DNA of 64,000 bases from Nemania diffusa (lineage: Eukaryota > Ascomycota > Sordariomycetes > Xylariales > Xylariaceae), in the NCBI GenBank assembly GCA_038501195.1, contig JBBPUQ010000004.1, forward strand, positions 1,798,001 to 1,862,000. The letters run 5' to 3'. Below the pieces are notes generated by a model. The model saw only the letters and a list, made by a program, of their open reading frames with translations. It was not told where the DNA came from and made no database searches. The translations under genes were made by a program, and so were the position numbers. Positions 36,831 through 49,140 of this stretch are shown here, piece by piece. Every line of letters starts with the position of its first letter. Positions within the stretch are counted from its first letter, which is position 1.

Positions 36831-37496
36831 AAGACTTACTGTTAAGTCGGATTTATACCACAGACTCGATACGGAGTCTACAAAGTCGAAAATGCGTCAT
36901 CGTCGCAGCGACAGGCAATTAAAGGTGGGCTTTGGTGGATGATAGCGGCAGAATATTGTGAAATGCCCCTCCGCTGACAGAGAATCGATACCACGCAAGG
37001 ATATACCTAGCGTTGTTATATTTAGTTGAGACTTGCAGAAGAACGGGAATAGCCTCGCCCTTCCTATCAATAAGAGAATCTACGACAGTGCTCAAACACG
37101 AGTCAGCAGTGTTTGAATTACAAAAGAAAGAAAGAATAATATCTCTTCCATTGGTCTATTCTTGTAGCACAGGTTCTATATTTGCTGCAATATCTTAGTT
37201 GCTAGGGTATGCTGCATTCCTACGTCAAATATATTGATTTCGAAGTATGATCATATCGCTGCCTAGGTATTTACTAGGATTATGATGCTGTGACTAAGGT
37301 CATATACGTTTACTATACTCTATACAGCAAGCCAGCACATATTAGTTGAGCCACCTAACCAGATAAGAAGTAATTGCTTGGTAAAGTAAAACACCCTTCC
37401 GTCGATATAAGGTTGACTGTACCAGGACTATTTAATACGAATGCCCTGTCAATAGTGAATTTGCATACCTAGCCCACACGAAAGATATTTAACACG
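36831..37496. other. Intergenic, convergent 3' ends
   Basis: Between LSM1 and the glycosidase gene. AT-rich with no supported gene or repeat. Confidence 0.5.
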
Positions 37497-40033
37497 CTAT
37501 AACCCGGGAACAAATCCTTCAACCTTCGCCTTCCAGTCCGCGGGGAAATGCGATCCTGGTGCCCCATCCCATCCTCCGGCCATCATCGCGATGGCAAGCA
37601 AGAACGAACTAGAGCCGGGGAAATAAGGCGTAGGGACCCTCGAACCCCCCTCAGCATATCCAGCGTCGTCGAAGGCGAATAGGGGGTCTAAGAGATATGC
37701 GACAGCCTGGTCAACGTCTCCAAGACGCAGCGAATTCACTATAACACTCGAGGTCAGCTATGGAAATTTCAGACATAATCTACGAGTACTCCAGAAGGTC
37801 GAAACCTTCCAGTATATGATTCTATCCGAAAGGAGGTCGTAATAACCCGCAAGTGTCCAAATAAAACAAAGAAGAAGAATGTAGCTCCGGGGATTACTTA
37901 CTAGCGAGCATGGGGAAATCCCAGCCCCAGCAATCGTCCCACGCCCAGAGCTCCCGGATTTTCTCTGCCGTGTTTCGCACAACAGTCATGTTGAGCGGCG
38001 GCCCGCTGCTCGGGGGCGGCAAGAGCCCGAAGATGCCCGACATGGCCGGGTGGTCAGTGACCGTCGACGAGTTCGGCGCCCACATGTCCAGAATACCCTC
38101 GTACAACGCGAACGCGTCGCCCGCAGTAGGCAGCGGCGCCAGCTTATCGCGGACCTCCGTCCATTTCGCCGGCACGGGCAGATCCTGCCGCTCCTTCCAC
38201 CGCACGGCCACGTCGAGCCCGAAGCGCCAGTACGCGAGCTCGAAGGCCGGGTTGACGGTGGCGTTGGGGTTCGTGTTCTCCGAGGCGGGGTACATGGGCG
38301 GGCCGAGGTCGTAGACGCTCGTCGACGCGTTGTGGAAGGCGTACGAGGCCATGAAGTCCGCCGTGGGCGTGAGGATCGCGTCCCATTTTTTGAGCGTGGC
38401 GGCCGTGGGGAACGAGCGGTACTCCGTCTCCGCGAAGTACATGGCGTGCGGCTGCTGCCAGATGAGCAGGGAGTTGATCTCGCCCGGCGCCGACCGCCCT
38501 GTTGGGTCCGACATCTTTCCCCATCGCGCGCCTTCGTAGCCTTGCAGGCTCGCGCGTTCTATGGACGAGGGCAGGAAGTTGGTGTATGTGTGTGGGAGGC
38601 TGCGCCATAATAGGGGGTATTTGTCCCAGCGCGCGAAGTGAAGTAAGTGCCATAGCACCATCTCTAACTACATAATGGCATTAAGACTAGTAAATTGAGG
38701 GCTTGGAATGTTAAGCTTACATGGAATTTGCCATACCAGCCATTATTCACGAGACCTAACGAAAGCGTTAGCTAGGAGCCGATACATGACCAATGGGAGG
38801 TTCCTTCATTGGATTTATTTTACCTGACTCTGTGGCAGCTAGGTTAGCAAGCCATCTCAGAAAAACAATACAACAGAGTAAATTTACCTTGTGGTGGGTA
38901 TGAAGAAGCTGAGTTAACTACCGTTAGATACTGAGATAAGATGATCCTTCTTTGCAACTCCGTTGCGTTCTCCGAATACGCCGCAGAGAGGTCAACAAAT
39001 GCCCCTGAATTCCAGAAGAACTCCCACCATTTCGTAGATGCCTTCGTAATTTCAGCCAAATTAGGGACCCGAGGTGTCGTCGCTCCCGGCGAAAACGTCA
39101 CCGACAGCGCAATCTGCTTGCTCTTCCCTGATGGTTGTAGCAAATAGCGATGTGTCCCCTCAGCAGGACCAGAAATATCAGCCTTAGAATCCCAAATAAG
39201 AGACACATCATACGATGTTTCGTCCAAATCGTGCCGTATGGTCGCTGACCCCTTTTGTGTACGAAGACTAGTTCTGTGACTGCTGGTCTCATTGAAGACT
39301 CCGACAAAAGGGGCATCGAACTTGTTTCGAGTTGGCAGAGGAAAGTCAAAGAAGACCCCTAGAGACCCCTTCGCCAGTAATTCCGATTCAACTGAAATTC
39401 CTATCGAGTCCGACCCCGCGTCGGCCCAAGTTTCCACGTGGACTGCGGTGCCGTTATACTTAAATGAAGACGAGATCTTGCCCGTCCATAAATCTAACTC
39501 TTGCGTCTTGTCTTGCAATTCCTCTTCTGTTGTCTCTTCTCCGTTGAACGAAAACCCAATTCTTGCCAAATTGAGCCTTTGCGGATTCTGTATCAGCCAG
39601 TTCGAGATATCCGGTTCAGCGGGATTAGGCTGGTTGTAATTCACCAGTCGGCCATGAGTCCACCAATCCAAGCCTACGAAGTCTATATGACGGCATTAGT
39701 TAAATAGTGCATGTTGAGGGTTAACATCACACCTTCAACATATGTTTGGCCGGGAGTCGTGGGCAGACTGAAATTATGCCAACCCCAAGTTGACATAGTA
39801 GCAAACGGGCTAAAGGTCTGGAGACCGGTAACATCGACCCCAAAGGCAAAGTTGCCATTTCCCACTTGCAGCGGCGTAGTTGTAGAGCTAGCATTGCGAC
39901 GAGGATTAAACCCACGAACTACTGCTTTTCGATCAATTCGAATACCCGTCGTAGAGATTGTCGGAATATAGAGAGCTAGTACGCTTATGCTAAGAGCAGT
40001 GAGATGCATTTTCGGATAATTAGTTCTATGCAT
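37497..40033 (-). CDS. Secreted six-hairpin glycosidase-like protein (GH65-like)
   Basis: Exons, in transcript order: 39733..40033, 38888..39673, 38824..38838, 38721..38755, 37902..38667 and 37497..37738, giving 714 aa. Two exons are tiny (15 and 35 nt); together they restore AATESGLVNNGWYGKFH, and the join to LEMVLWHLLHFARW recreates the usual GWYGKFHLEM...WH block. An N-terminal signal peptide follows either ATG at 40033 or at 40009 (MHLTALSISVLALYIPTIST). The N-terminal beta-sandwich has VGNGNFAFGVDVTGLQ; the barrel has NPAFELAYWRFGLDVA, WAWDDCWGWDFPMLAMNSLR and many N-glycosylation sequons. Such proteins belong to the GH65-like (alpha/alpha)6 group; some act on alpha-glucosides, but the substrate here is unknown. 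The fifth exon is very GC-rich, which creates long antisense frames that are not genes. Confidence 0.82.
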
Positions 40034-41956
40034 CACCGCCGTGCTATAATGCTTAGAACTGATTCGCCCAGTCCGCTATACACAGACAACAGACCATGCC
40101 GGCGCTCGGCGATCTGGGCAAAAGTGTTTATTAAGTTCCCCATTCCTAGCAAACTCGGTACTGGGTGATCGTCTGCATCTGTGGGGTTTCTCCAGTCGCT
40201 TTCGATCTGGAGATCTCGGTGGGATGTAGCCCGAAAGCTGGGGAAATGAACGTGCCCAGCCGGTAGCATTGCCGAATAGCCTAAACTATAAGCCTAGAGC
40301 CGCATTTTCTATTTTTCTTCTTTTTCTTTTCTTTCTAATTCCTTTATCTCGTTCATTGTCGCTGATAATGTTTAAAGACTAAGTGTAACATACGCAAAGT
40401 TGTTAATTGAGAAAACATCATTGATTGTAGTAATAAGACACTTCAGCAGACATATCAGTTATTGAAACATCCACACTTATAGGAACATGGAAAACCGTAT
40501 CGCTCCTCGAGTCGATATCCGTTTCCGTAAGTTCCTAGTATCTAGATAGGGAGTAAGGCCTAGATCCCTAGGAATCAACTGGAAGGCCACCTGATCTGTT
40601 GAGGCACAAGTGAGTGATTACCGCCCTTATTATCTAAAAGTTGTGATAATGCACTTAGCATTCTCATGCAACTATCAGTTAAATCGCTGGGGAATTCAGC
40701 TCGTCAAGTTGTGTGTGTATGTGTGTTAATAGACGCCCGAAAGCTTGCCCGGATTTCTATATATTGTGATCATGTTGGGTGATCTAGCTCTAGAGTGACG
40801 ATAGGTAGGTATTAGGTCGCCGTCGGGTTACTCGTAAGGTCTAAGGCTGAGGCTTACTGAGTCCTAAACCCCTCCTAACTGGTTGGAGAGGTCTCCCAGC
40901 CTTACATGACAATATTGATCAAGATAAGTGCCCTTACGAATCTACTGGCTAGCCTCCCGTGATTCGGTTACCTGACAAGTCACATATCAAAGAAATTCGA
41001 TATATCTAAGACAGCGTGAGTAAGGCTAGGAGAAACTATGAGACAGATACATCCTGGTTCCACAGCTCTATTGATGTACAGAATACGGTATGACAATTTT
41101 CATGTGTAGCGACCAGTGCCCTGCTCGGCCGGAAAGCATAGCCACGAACTTGGGGCCAGCGGGATTTCTTTTTTACCAATAGTTTCTTTTGCTTTAATGA
41201 CGCACAGGTATCCCCTATGTGTTGGCAGACAGTTTTGTGGACAACCGTGATGGCCCTCAGCGAATGGATCTGCCGAAATATTGACCTGTATAACATACCT
41301 GGACCATGATTTGTAACTAGTCGTTTCAGAATAGGCAGTATGCCTTGGTGGTGCTCGGTTTTTGTCAGCATCTTGTACCGCACGGTCAGAGTGTAACCAA
41401 CTAGCCGAGTGAAACTGCCTTGAATTTGAACGGCATTGTTCCTTTTACGACTATAGACCTATTTACCTAGGTCACACTCTCTTGAGGTACCCTAACTCAC
41501 ATGACTGGCTAACTAGCGGTGTAGAACAGCCCCTCAGGTCTCAGGTTTTAGATGACGAGCGAGTTTAGATATTTAGAGAACTACAAATTAGAAAACGGGC
41601 TGGTAGTAGCCTTAATTGCAGAACACGTCGACGAGGATAACAAAAATGGGGGCTAGGACAGCGATCTTATATTCGGGCTTTTTTCGAGTGCTGTGCCTTG
41701 CCTGTTGGTTCTGTACGTTTGTTTCAGATACCCTCGTGGTTCATTAGCAGTTGCACCAGTATTACGGCCTCCTGTACTACAAGGAAAATGCTACATTTAC
41801 GTGTATATATATAGGGTAATAATTGACGGAGCCTTGGATTGGCTATTCGCTAGGTAGTAATAATTATTGTCGAACTGCAAGACAAAAAGTCTCTAATATC
41901 CCTTTACTTGTCACTTTCGTTAGAACTGCTTCTCATTTGCTCTTTGGCCCAAGGCT
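40034..41956. other. Divergent intergenic region glycosidase / SRR1-like gene
   Basis: About 1.9 kb. A pyrimidine tract (about 40308-40345) lies near the glycosidase start. Open frames inside are short or rely on non-ATG starts. Nothing else seen. Confidence 0.5.
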
Positions 41957-43179
41957 ATGTCTACGATGGCACTACAAGATGACCCCCTGGGCAACATGTT
42001 CACTGCAAGCGAGAAGAAAATACTTCGAGGCCGAGATCCAGGACAAAAGCGAGCTAGGGATGCTCTCGTTGTGAAACTAGCTGATGCTTTCACTTTCCGC
42101 CGGGCGCCGAGAAAATTCCAACTCCCGTTTTTCTGCTTCGATAAGGCGACTCTGGACGAAGATATCGACATTTCTCGTCATAGTCTACCATTCATGAGCC
42201 AAGGAGACATCGAAAAGGCAAATAGGTAGGACCCCTGACTACCCCCCCTTGTCCCGTGATTAATCTATATAATAGAGTGATGGATTACGTAGAGATGAGT
42301 CGAGCCAGGATCGACATTCCTTCTGGCACAACTGGAGAAGAATTAAAATTTATTCTACATCTTTCGCGACTCAGATGGGTAAAGGATGGTAGAGATCGGT
42401 GCCTCTTTAACATCATCGACAGCATCCCCAACAACACCCAGATCAACAAAGTCGTTTGTATTGGATTATCCGAGATAGCGCAGAAATTGGACTCAAGAGT
42501 AAGCGAGTCTATAGACATTATACCACACTGTCTGGCTCAACATCTCGCTGCTTGGTCCATGGTCAACCATCTAAGGAGTCTTGTATCCCATAGAGTTGAA
42601 CTTTTCGCGGCGGATTGGATCTACGATGAAGCACATAGGGAAGCTCTGGAATCGTTTGGATTTACTATTCTCAACGGATCTTATCGAAAGCAAGAGCATT
42701 TCGTGGCGATTGACGACAACACGATGATAATTTCCTTTGCGATACCGGGGTTTGAGTCTATCCTCCCTATTATTAGCGAGTACGCTCGACCCTTGGCGAT
42801 AATCTACGACGCATACGACTACCTAATCAAGGAGGGCCACACTCGGCCGCCAATCAGTCCGCTATGGAGTCGAGTGAAGTATAACGAAGCATGGGTCACG
42901 ATTCCCGGCCCGCCGATCGTTACTACCGACCACCACGCAAAACCCGACGTGGGAGACTTGTCGGCGCCGCTGGCTCATTGGTTTCCATTTTATACTAAAT
43001 CAACTGGACATATGTTAGACGACTACGAGATCGTAATGAACATGTTCGAGTTTGATGTAACAGGGCTCGCAAGTCGGTTCGAGCTCGATCCTAGAATGGG
43101 GGAGGAACCGGTCGACAGCGATAAAATCAAGGAGAGACGTTTCGTCGGCGAAAATAGTCGTCTCTTCGTTCGGAAATGA
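41957..43179 (+). CDS. SRR1-like domain protein
   Basis: Exons 41957..42225 and 42276..43179, giving 390 aa; the intron is 50 nt. The middle of the protein matches the SRR1-like domain: INKVVCIGLSEIAQ (core beta strand), HLAAWSMVNHLRSLV, VELFAADWIYDEAHREALESFGFTIL and MIISFAIPGFESILPIISEY. SRR1 was named from an Arabidopsis gene for phytochrome B signalling and the clock; fungal copies are numerous and of unknown function, and yeast Ber1 (a microtubule-benomyl related gene) belongs to the family. The N-terminal 90 residues and C-terminal 90 residues are lineage-specific. Upstream of MOB1 on the same strand, 0.8 kb away. Domain call good, function unknown. Confidence 0.8.
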
Positions 43180-43970
43180 TGATTATGGGGCATAGAAAGG
43201 GGCGGCTTATTACACCTAAAGCCGGCTCTAGCAAGATCTAATCTTCAGGATTAAGTCTATCTAGGCATAGATTTAGTCATGAGAAGTATCTAGCTTAATA
43301 CGAAATTAGACAATATGCTTCAATCATAATGAAAATCAAAGAATATACTAAGTTAGAAGATTTGGTAGAAATTACCTACTTACTACTGTTGTGCGCATTA
43401 AATAAAAGAAGTCTATTCGGATGATATCGATCTGAGTATCTACCTACTAAGTATGTAGGTAGCTGCTTACACAGTAGGCTTAATCCGGTGCACGCTGTTG
43501 GATTGAGGCTGCACCCCCTGTTCGGCATTTGGATGCGTATGATGTAATGAGGAATTTCCCAAGCACATGGCGGGGTATTGAACTAGTGGGTACCTAGGGT
43601 ACCTGAATGCACTATAGGAGCAGGGATGCCCTGGCTAATCGGGTATGGCCCGTGCGCTTTTACATAGCAACGCATTTGCATTCATAACATCGTCTTATCA
43701 ACATGGCCGTTGAATATATTCTGTATCCATACTGCCAGCACACCAAATACTTACCTCCTTCGGAACAATCCACTACAGCCGCTCTTGTCACGACTGTGGT
43801 GCTCATTATACGGTAACAAAAAAATTAAGCAATTGAGATCTTTTAGGTACAAACCACACCAAACACCCTCAGACCTACCTTCTAAACCACAATATCATGC
43901 TAACCAAACAATCACCATGCAGCAGCCAGCAACAGTCTACCGGAGCCCCCTACGAAGATTCGAGGCCAAG
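43180..43970. other. Intergenic between SRR1-like gene and MOB1
   Basis: Contains the MOB1 leader. A GTACCTAGGGTACC near-palindrome lies near 43590-43603. An in-frame ATG at 43917 could extend MOB1 by 18 residues. Confidence 0.5.
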
Positions 43971-44793
43971 ATGGCCTCCTTTGTAACAACAGTGTATGTG
44001 ACATCTGCCATTGTGTTCTTTGTAGCATCAGAAAGAACGAAGACTAACCAGACGTTATCTTCCCACATCAATAGAAACCAGCGTGCGCGCAACCAGTTCC
44101 GCTCACGGACCGGCAAAGGAGGCAACACAAGCTACCAACTACGTCAATATGCTGAGGCTACGCTAGGCGGCGGCAGCTTGCGAAAGGTTGTCAAGCTGCC
44201 TGAGGGCGAGGATGAGAACGAGTGGCTCGCGGTCAACATGGTCGACTTCTACAACCAAATCAACCTCCTCTACGGCGCCATAACCGAGTTCTGCTCGCCG
44301 CAGTCGTGTCCCGAGATGAAAGCAACAGACGAGTGAGTGTGGAAACCCAGAAGAAGAACGAACCCTACCAAACGACCCAAAGATGAAACACAGATAGCTA
44401 ACCGCCCACAATCACAGATTCGAATACCTCTGGCAAGACAACGAGACCTACAAGCGCCCGACCAAGATGGCCGCCCCGGCCTACATCGAGCAGCTCATGA
44501 GCTGGGTGCAGGGCCACATCGACAACGAGGGCGTGCTCCCCTCGCGCATCGGCGTCCCCTTCCCCAAGTCCTTCCCCCAGACCGTGCGCCAGATCTTCAA
44601 GCGCATGTACCGCGTCTACGCCCACATCTACTGCCACCACTACCCCGTCATCCGCGAGCTCGGCCTCGAGCCCCACCTCAACACCAGCTTCAAGCAGTAC
44701 GTCCTCTTCATCGACGAGCACGGCCTCGCCAGCGGCAAGGACTTCTGGGGTCCCCTCGGCGACCTCGTCGAGAGCATGTTGCGGAGCGACTAA
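43971..44793 (+). CDS. MOB1: Mob1 kinase activator
   Basis: Exons 43971..43993, 44075..44332 and 44418..44793, giving 218 aa. The joined start reads [20 protein letters not shown], as in fungal Mob1. Family blocks follow: [29 protein letters not shown], then [20 protein letters not shown], then [23 protein letters not shown] with the zinc Cys pair, [33 protein letters not shown] with the His ligands, and the terminal [18 protein letters not shown]...ESMLRSD. Mob1 binds and activates NDR/LATS kinases (Dbf2/Sid2) in the mitotic exit or septation network at spindle pole bodies. An upstream in-frame ATG (43917, CACCATG context) would add 18 residues not typical of the family, so 43971 is preferred. 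Exon 3 has very high GC3 relative to exon 2. Confidence 0.93.
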
Positions 44794-45465
44794 GGTGCCT
44801 GGAAGCGGACAAACAAAACGTATCCTAGGCTTGGGGGTGATCGCGACTTAGTCGTCGTAGCGTAGGATGACGAAAAGGCATAGGGAGGCGAATATGCACA
44901 TAGATGAACGATTAAACAATAACGACGGCGACAATAACCGTGGGCGTTGTTGAGGCATGGTTATGATGACGTGTTCGGGTAATAGGGATATGGCTAGGCG
45001 TTTGGATCGGCTCTCGAGTTGAATGTGCTGGGAGCGAACTAGGGTAATAAGAGGTTTACGGAGGATTGACTGCGTCACCCTTTTTTTTTAATGCAGTGTA
45101 GCATACGATACTACTAGTAATCGTGTGAAAATACACCTCCAATCATGGTCTGAAGAAAGCTTGTATTCGTGACATAGATGAACGTGTATAAGCCTCTTGA
45201 TTTACATCAATTTGTAAACTAGCGTCTTTGTATCTTCGTATCTGGTACATACCCTTTCGTGGCAGCCTGGAAGCTTTAAAAGCACTTACAAAAAGGTCAT
45301 CATCCCTCGAGGTACATGCTGACTAAGTTCCCCTATTTTAAGGGTGTTGCATGCATGGTGGTACAAACAATAATTACTCACTCACTCCCGAAACGCCTGA
45401 TATGCTACGCCCCTACTGAACGTGTGCTGTCGCCGCCCGGAGAAGGCGCAATTCTTTCAAAATCT
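44794..45465. other. Intergenic, convergent 3' ends
   Basis: Between MOB1 and the mitochondrial carrier gene. Contains a T run near 45079-45089. Nothing else seen. Confidence 0.5.
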
Positions 45466-46781
45466 TCAACTCTCGGGAGGCGTGTCCTTTAGGGCATTGA
45501 TCCTCTTCTTGAAGAACTCAAATGCGGAAAAGAACACGGCATTGACCGCTGCAGAGCGTCCCATGGACACAGCAAGTCCGCGGTACATGTCCCGTCGGAA
45601 GAATTGAATCTTGGGAATAGGGACTTTTTGACCCTTTGAGTACATCAAGGCGTTTCGTTGGTAGATGCTTTTGACGGAATCAATTGGATCTATGGAGGTT
45701 AGTTAGTTATATTGGCTAATAGAAACAGAACTTACAGATTAACGCCCAGGAAACGATGCCGCAGAGGCCACCGGCTCCTAGAACGGCAATGGGGTTCTTA
45801 TGGGCATCCGTGCCGCTGAACGTAGTTAACAGTTGCTTGCTGCTTTCATACGTAGCGAAATAGATCCCTGTTCCGAGGGTATCTCTCACTGCTAGCTGTT
45901 AGTTCGTGGGGCAGGCTGAGAAGGTAATCTTAGCCAACCAGGCACTCACACAAATGCAAATTCAGTCCAGTGTACATCCCAGCAAAGCCTCGATGCTTCA
46001 CGATATTGGATAAGGTTTTTATCGTGCCTTTGTTGTGATAACTGAGGGCGATAGCCTGTTTCTTGGGATCTACGTTCTTCTGGTTGGCCATCAAGACCGA
46101 CACTTGCGCACTTAGCTTTGTTAATTCAAAGGGACCTAGCGAGATGATCAGACCAATTAGCGTTGGTACGCATAGAAGACCTTGTAGACTGATGCTCACA
46201 AGCAATTAGGGTGATACCGGAGCCCGCTGTGGCCCCGGCAGCCCCGAAGCAGGCAATCGTGCCTAAATTTGGATAGGCACCGTTCTTATTCACATGCTCG
46301 AGCGGGCAAAACCCAAGATTCCTAGCCATCCAGTCGGAGTAAACATATTTCGAGCGTTGGTAGATGGAGAAAGAAACCGTTCGGACGAGAGTGACACTGG
46401 CGAGGGGGGCGGTGACACCTATGTGTTCGCAAAGGCGAGGGTTAGCGGCGTGACTATGAATATACCGGAGACGAGCATTGCATTTGAAGACGCATTTAAA
46501 GACGTACCTCGGAAGAAGCCTCGCATTCCCTCGGAATTGTAAGTCGACCTCACGCAGTGCAGTGCGCCATCATAAGGGTAGGTCTGCATGCGAGTCTTAA
46601 CACTGTCGAGGGGAAAGGCGGTGACGGTGGACAGGACGCTGGCGGAGGAGGCAGCGACCTCGGTACGGTAGCGCTTTACCCAGCGGCGTGGCTCTTCCTT
46701 ATCAACACTGTGCTGCTGAGGCATGGTGCGAGTCTGTACGAGGGCAGTAGTAACATTTTGGAGACTAGACTCAGCGGGCAT
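45466..46781 (-). CDS. Mitochondrial carrier family protein (carnitine-carrier-like)
   Basis: Exons, in transcript order: 46508..46781, 46200..46418, 45950..46135, 45736..45888 and 45466..45689, giving 351 aa; each join is in phase 1 and restores a repeat motif. Three carrier signatures are present: FPLDSVKTRMQ (repeat 1), CPFELTKLSAQ (repeat 2) and YPIDSVKSIYQ (repeat 3). Other typical blocks are EGMRGFFRGV, GFAGMYTGLNLHLLRDTLGTGIYFATYE, and DMYRGLAVSMGRSAAVNAVFFSAFEF. Such proteins exchange metabolites across the inner mitochondrial membrane. The GMYTGL...HLLRDTLGTGIYFATYE and RS-AVNAV blocks are closest, as far as I can judge, to the carnitine/acylcarnitine/ornithine branch, but the substrate is not established. 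ATG at 46724 (MPQQHS) is an alternative start. Identification of the family firm. Confidence 0.9.
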
Positions 46782-48680
46782 GGCTCTCGGTCAGCCGGCT
46801 TGTATTGCGGTTAGGGAGCTTCAGACAATGGCCTCGTGAAGAGGACCAGAGTCATCGGCGCGGTCGCGATACAAGGGCGTCGGCTGCTAGCAAGAGGTGT
46901 GCCATCAAGATCCCGAATTGAGAGGACTCGATGGATGGTGAAGTACGGTGTTCCAGAGGAGAAAGATGAGAAGGGGAAGTTTAATTAACTAGTCGTGATG
47001 TTGCGGGGTTAGGACGGGTGAAGTTGAAGTAGGTGTAGGTAAGTAGGTAAGTAGGTGGTGGGTAGGTGAAAGCTCCTGCAGTCAGTCTGCAACAGTGGGA
47101 AGGTTAGGTCAGGGACGAGCTATCAGGATAAGGATAACAGTGTAAGTCTACCGTCGATAACATAGAAGCATGTTGTCTTATCGTCGAGATAGTTAGACTG
47201 GGCAAGATCTACTGTACAGGACCGTAACATGTGTGCAGAATACCTTCCTCGTGCCTACTTACTTAGTACTATGCAGGCATATACCTGGAGGAGGAACGAG
47301 GGACTACGAGGTATCTACCTAGGTAACACTGACCTACTCAACCTGGGTACAGAGGTCCTACACTAGGCGCTAGATAGATAAGTAACCTACACTAGTGATA
47401 GTGGGGCCATTAGGCATTTTGCGGGGTGACCAATCGGTCCATATGTAAGGGAGGCAAGTCTCTCTTCTGTTTGACAACTTCCAACAGGAACAAAGACTTG
47501 GAGAAACAATAAAAGAAAACCTTCCAGGATTCATGTCATCATCAGGTAAAGATTAGGTACTTCAGTGCGGTACCGACGCTATCGACGCACAGAGGTAAAA
47601 GATGCATAAATCATCTTACGTTTTTCAATCTTAATTGGTGATTGTGGCCGGATATCTCCAGCTCTCCACAATTCGGGTGGTTTGGAATGATGCGTAGAAG
47701 CTCGGGTGCCAGCTGCAGTTGGGGTTTGTTGGAGGCATGTAAAGTATATCTGCAAAATCATGCGTTCTCTTCATGTTTTTATTCTTTGACCGTGAAACGT
47801 TCCCATAAACACGGCATGCTGAAACGACAACATCGTCTGAGAATGAGAGCACCGCAATATCCATCTATCCAGTGTGTGATGATATATCATCAGCTTGGCA
47901 TCATGAACGAACGATATAGCACTTAAGCTAGGGTGTCGCTTTGGGCAACCCGAGTTGGTGAAACATCCATGTACTCTTCTATTGGACCCGATACTTACAT
48001 AGTACTGTATGGCTTATTCATGTCGGTAGACGTCATCTTGCCACCCAATCCCATGGCTACCTTGCCAGGCTCAAGCCCCTCTCGTGACGAACTTCATCGC
48101 AGGGTCTTGTCAGTAAGGTACATACATACATAGAGAAACCATATTTCGTCCGCCGATAGCGATAGACTGTGCATATCAATATTCTTTATTGACTTACTAC
48201 TCTGTCTACGTTGTAAGAAGAAACAGGACGACAGGCTCTGAAACTATTCGTTATGGCGCGACAGCAATAGGGGCAGCCTAATGCCAACGACGGCGCACGC
48301 GAGCTGTCGTGTAGTTTCTAGCTATTCGATGGGGGCCTGCGATTTGGTGGCTTTCCCTTAATTTAGGATATATCCTGCGACCACACACTTCTGTGATACC
48401 AATGCAATCGACGCCCGCTTCGTTTGCGGGGGCATTGGAGGTGGTGAGGAGTCGCGGCAGTCGATTCGTCCAGCCTAGAATACTGAAAAATCGATGCTAC
48501 CATTGGAGGGAACATCGGGACTAGGCAGATGAGCAGTGTTGCGATGACTTTCTAGGTCTAGGGTCGAGCCGGGCCCAAAGCGTCTGCCGCGTCTAGTAAA
48601 AGCATACGATCCAGATATCGTCAAGCAGGCACCCGAATCTATGTATGCAGCTGGCTGAGTAACATGCGCCCAATCGCACC
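46782..48680. other. Intergenic upstream of the mitochondrial carrier gene
   Basis: About 1.9 kb. A (GTAG/GTAA)n run lies at 47026-47068 and a TACCTAGGTA palindrome at 47316-47325. No frame shows family similarity. Confidence 0.5.
47026..47068. repeat. (GTAG)n degenerate microsatellite
   Basis: Imperfect tandem of AGGT/AAGT units in the upstream region of the carrier gene. Confidence 0.6.
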
Positions 48681-49140
48681 CTACCGCAAACACAAGCCCA
48701 TGGATTTATTGAGCATCGCGATGGTCATGTCGTAATGTTTGTAGACCGTGGCCTGTACATGTTCCTCCAGCTCCTTCCTGAGCTCTCAGTTAGCACTCAC
48801 GATATAGTCATCTCACACTGAAAAATGCTTACTTAGTAAGGTTCTGTCGTTGTTCGATTTGAAAACTTCGCCAGTTTTTTTGTGCATCGTCCTCACGATG
48901 CCAGGCTATCATGATGAGATTTTTTAGTACGCGATGTTCTAACCCGCGCTCTCTTGCTGCCGCCGCGAGAAAGCGAATGGTCCGAGGGATGCCTCGAGCA
49001 TCGTATTTAGCACCCTTTTCTCGGAAAGCTCTTCGCAGCTGAGTTAGAGCAGTATAACGGGCGGGCTTAGAAAATTGAACAGCATGAAGTAAACCCCGAT
49101 AGAGGTGGCGATAAGCGTGGATGACTTTAAGGTCAGCCAT
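48681..49140 (-). CDS. DUF1763 LYR-like protein
   Basis: Exons, in transcript order: 48833..49140 and 48681..48777, giving 134 aa (55-nt intron, GTAAGC/CTCAG). Starts MADLKVIHAYRHLYRGLLHAV, an LYR-type helix with the conserved AYRHLYR. The middle reads RGIPRTIRFLAAAARERGLEHRVLKNLIM and the second exon ends DMTIAMLNKSMGLCLR, matching the C-terminal NESLGTCLR-like end I associate with fungal DUF1763 proteins. Without the intron the frame ends after RQNLTK and loses that end. LYR-type proteins usually act as small mitochondrial assembly or ribosome/Fe-S adaptors; a precise role here is not known. The minus-strand frame extends upstream of this ATG (to 49251) but with sequence unlike the family. 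Divergent from the CHY/RING gene. Confidence 0.8.

Noticed and set aside
38050..38610. Long plus-strand frame of 186 codons
   Set aside because: It is the antisense of the GC-rich glycosidase exon, with Arg/Val-biased composition and no domain.
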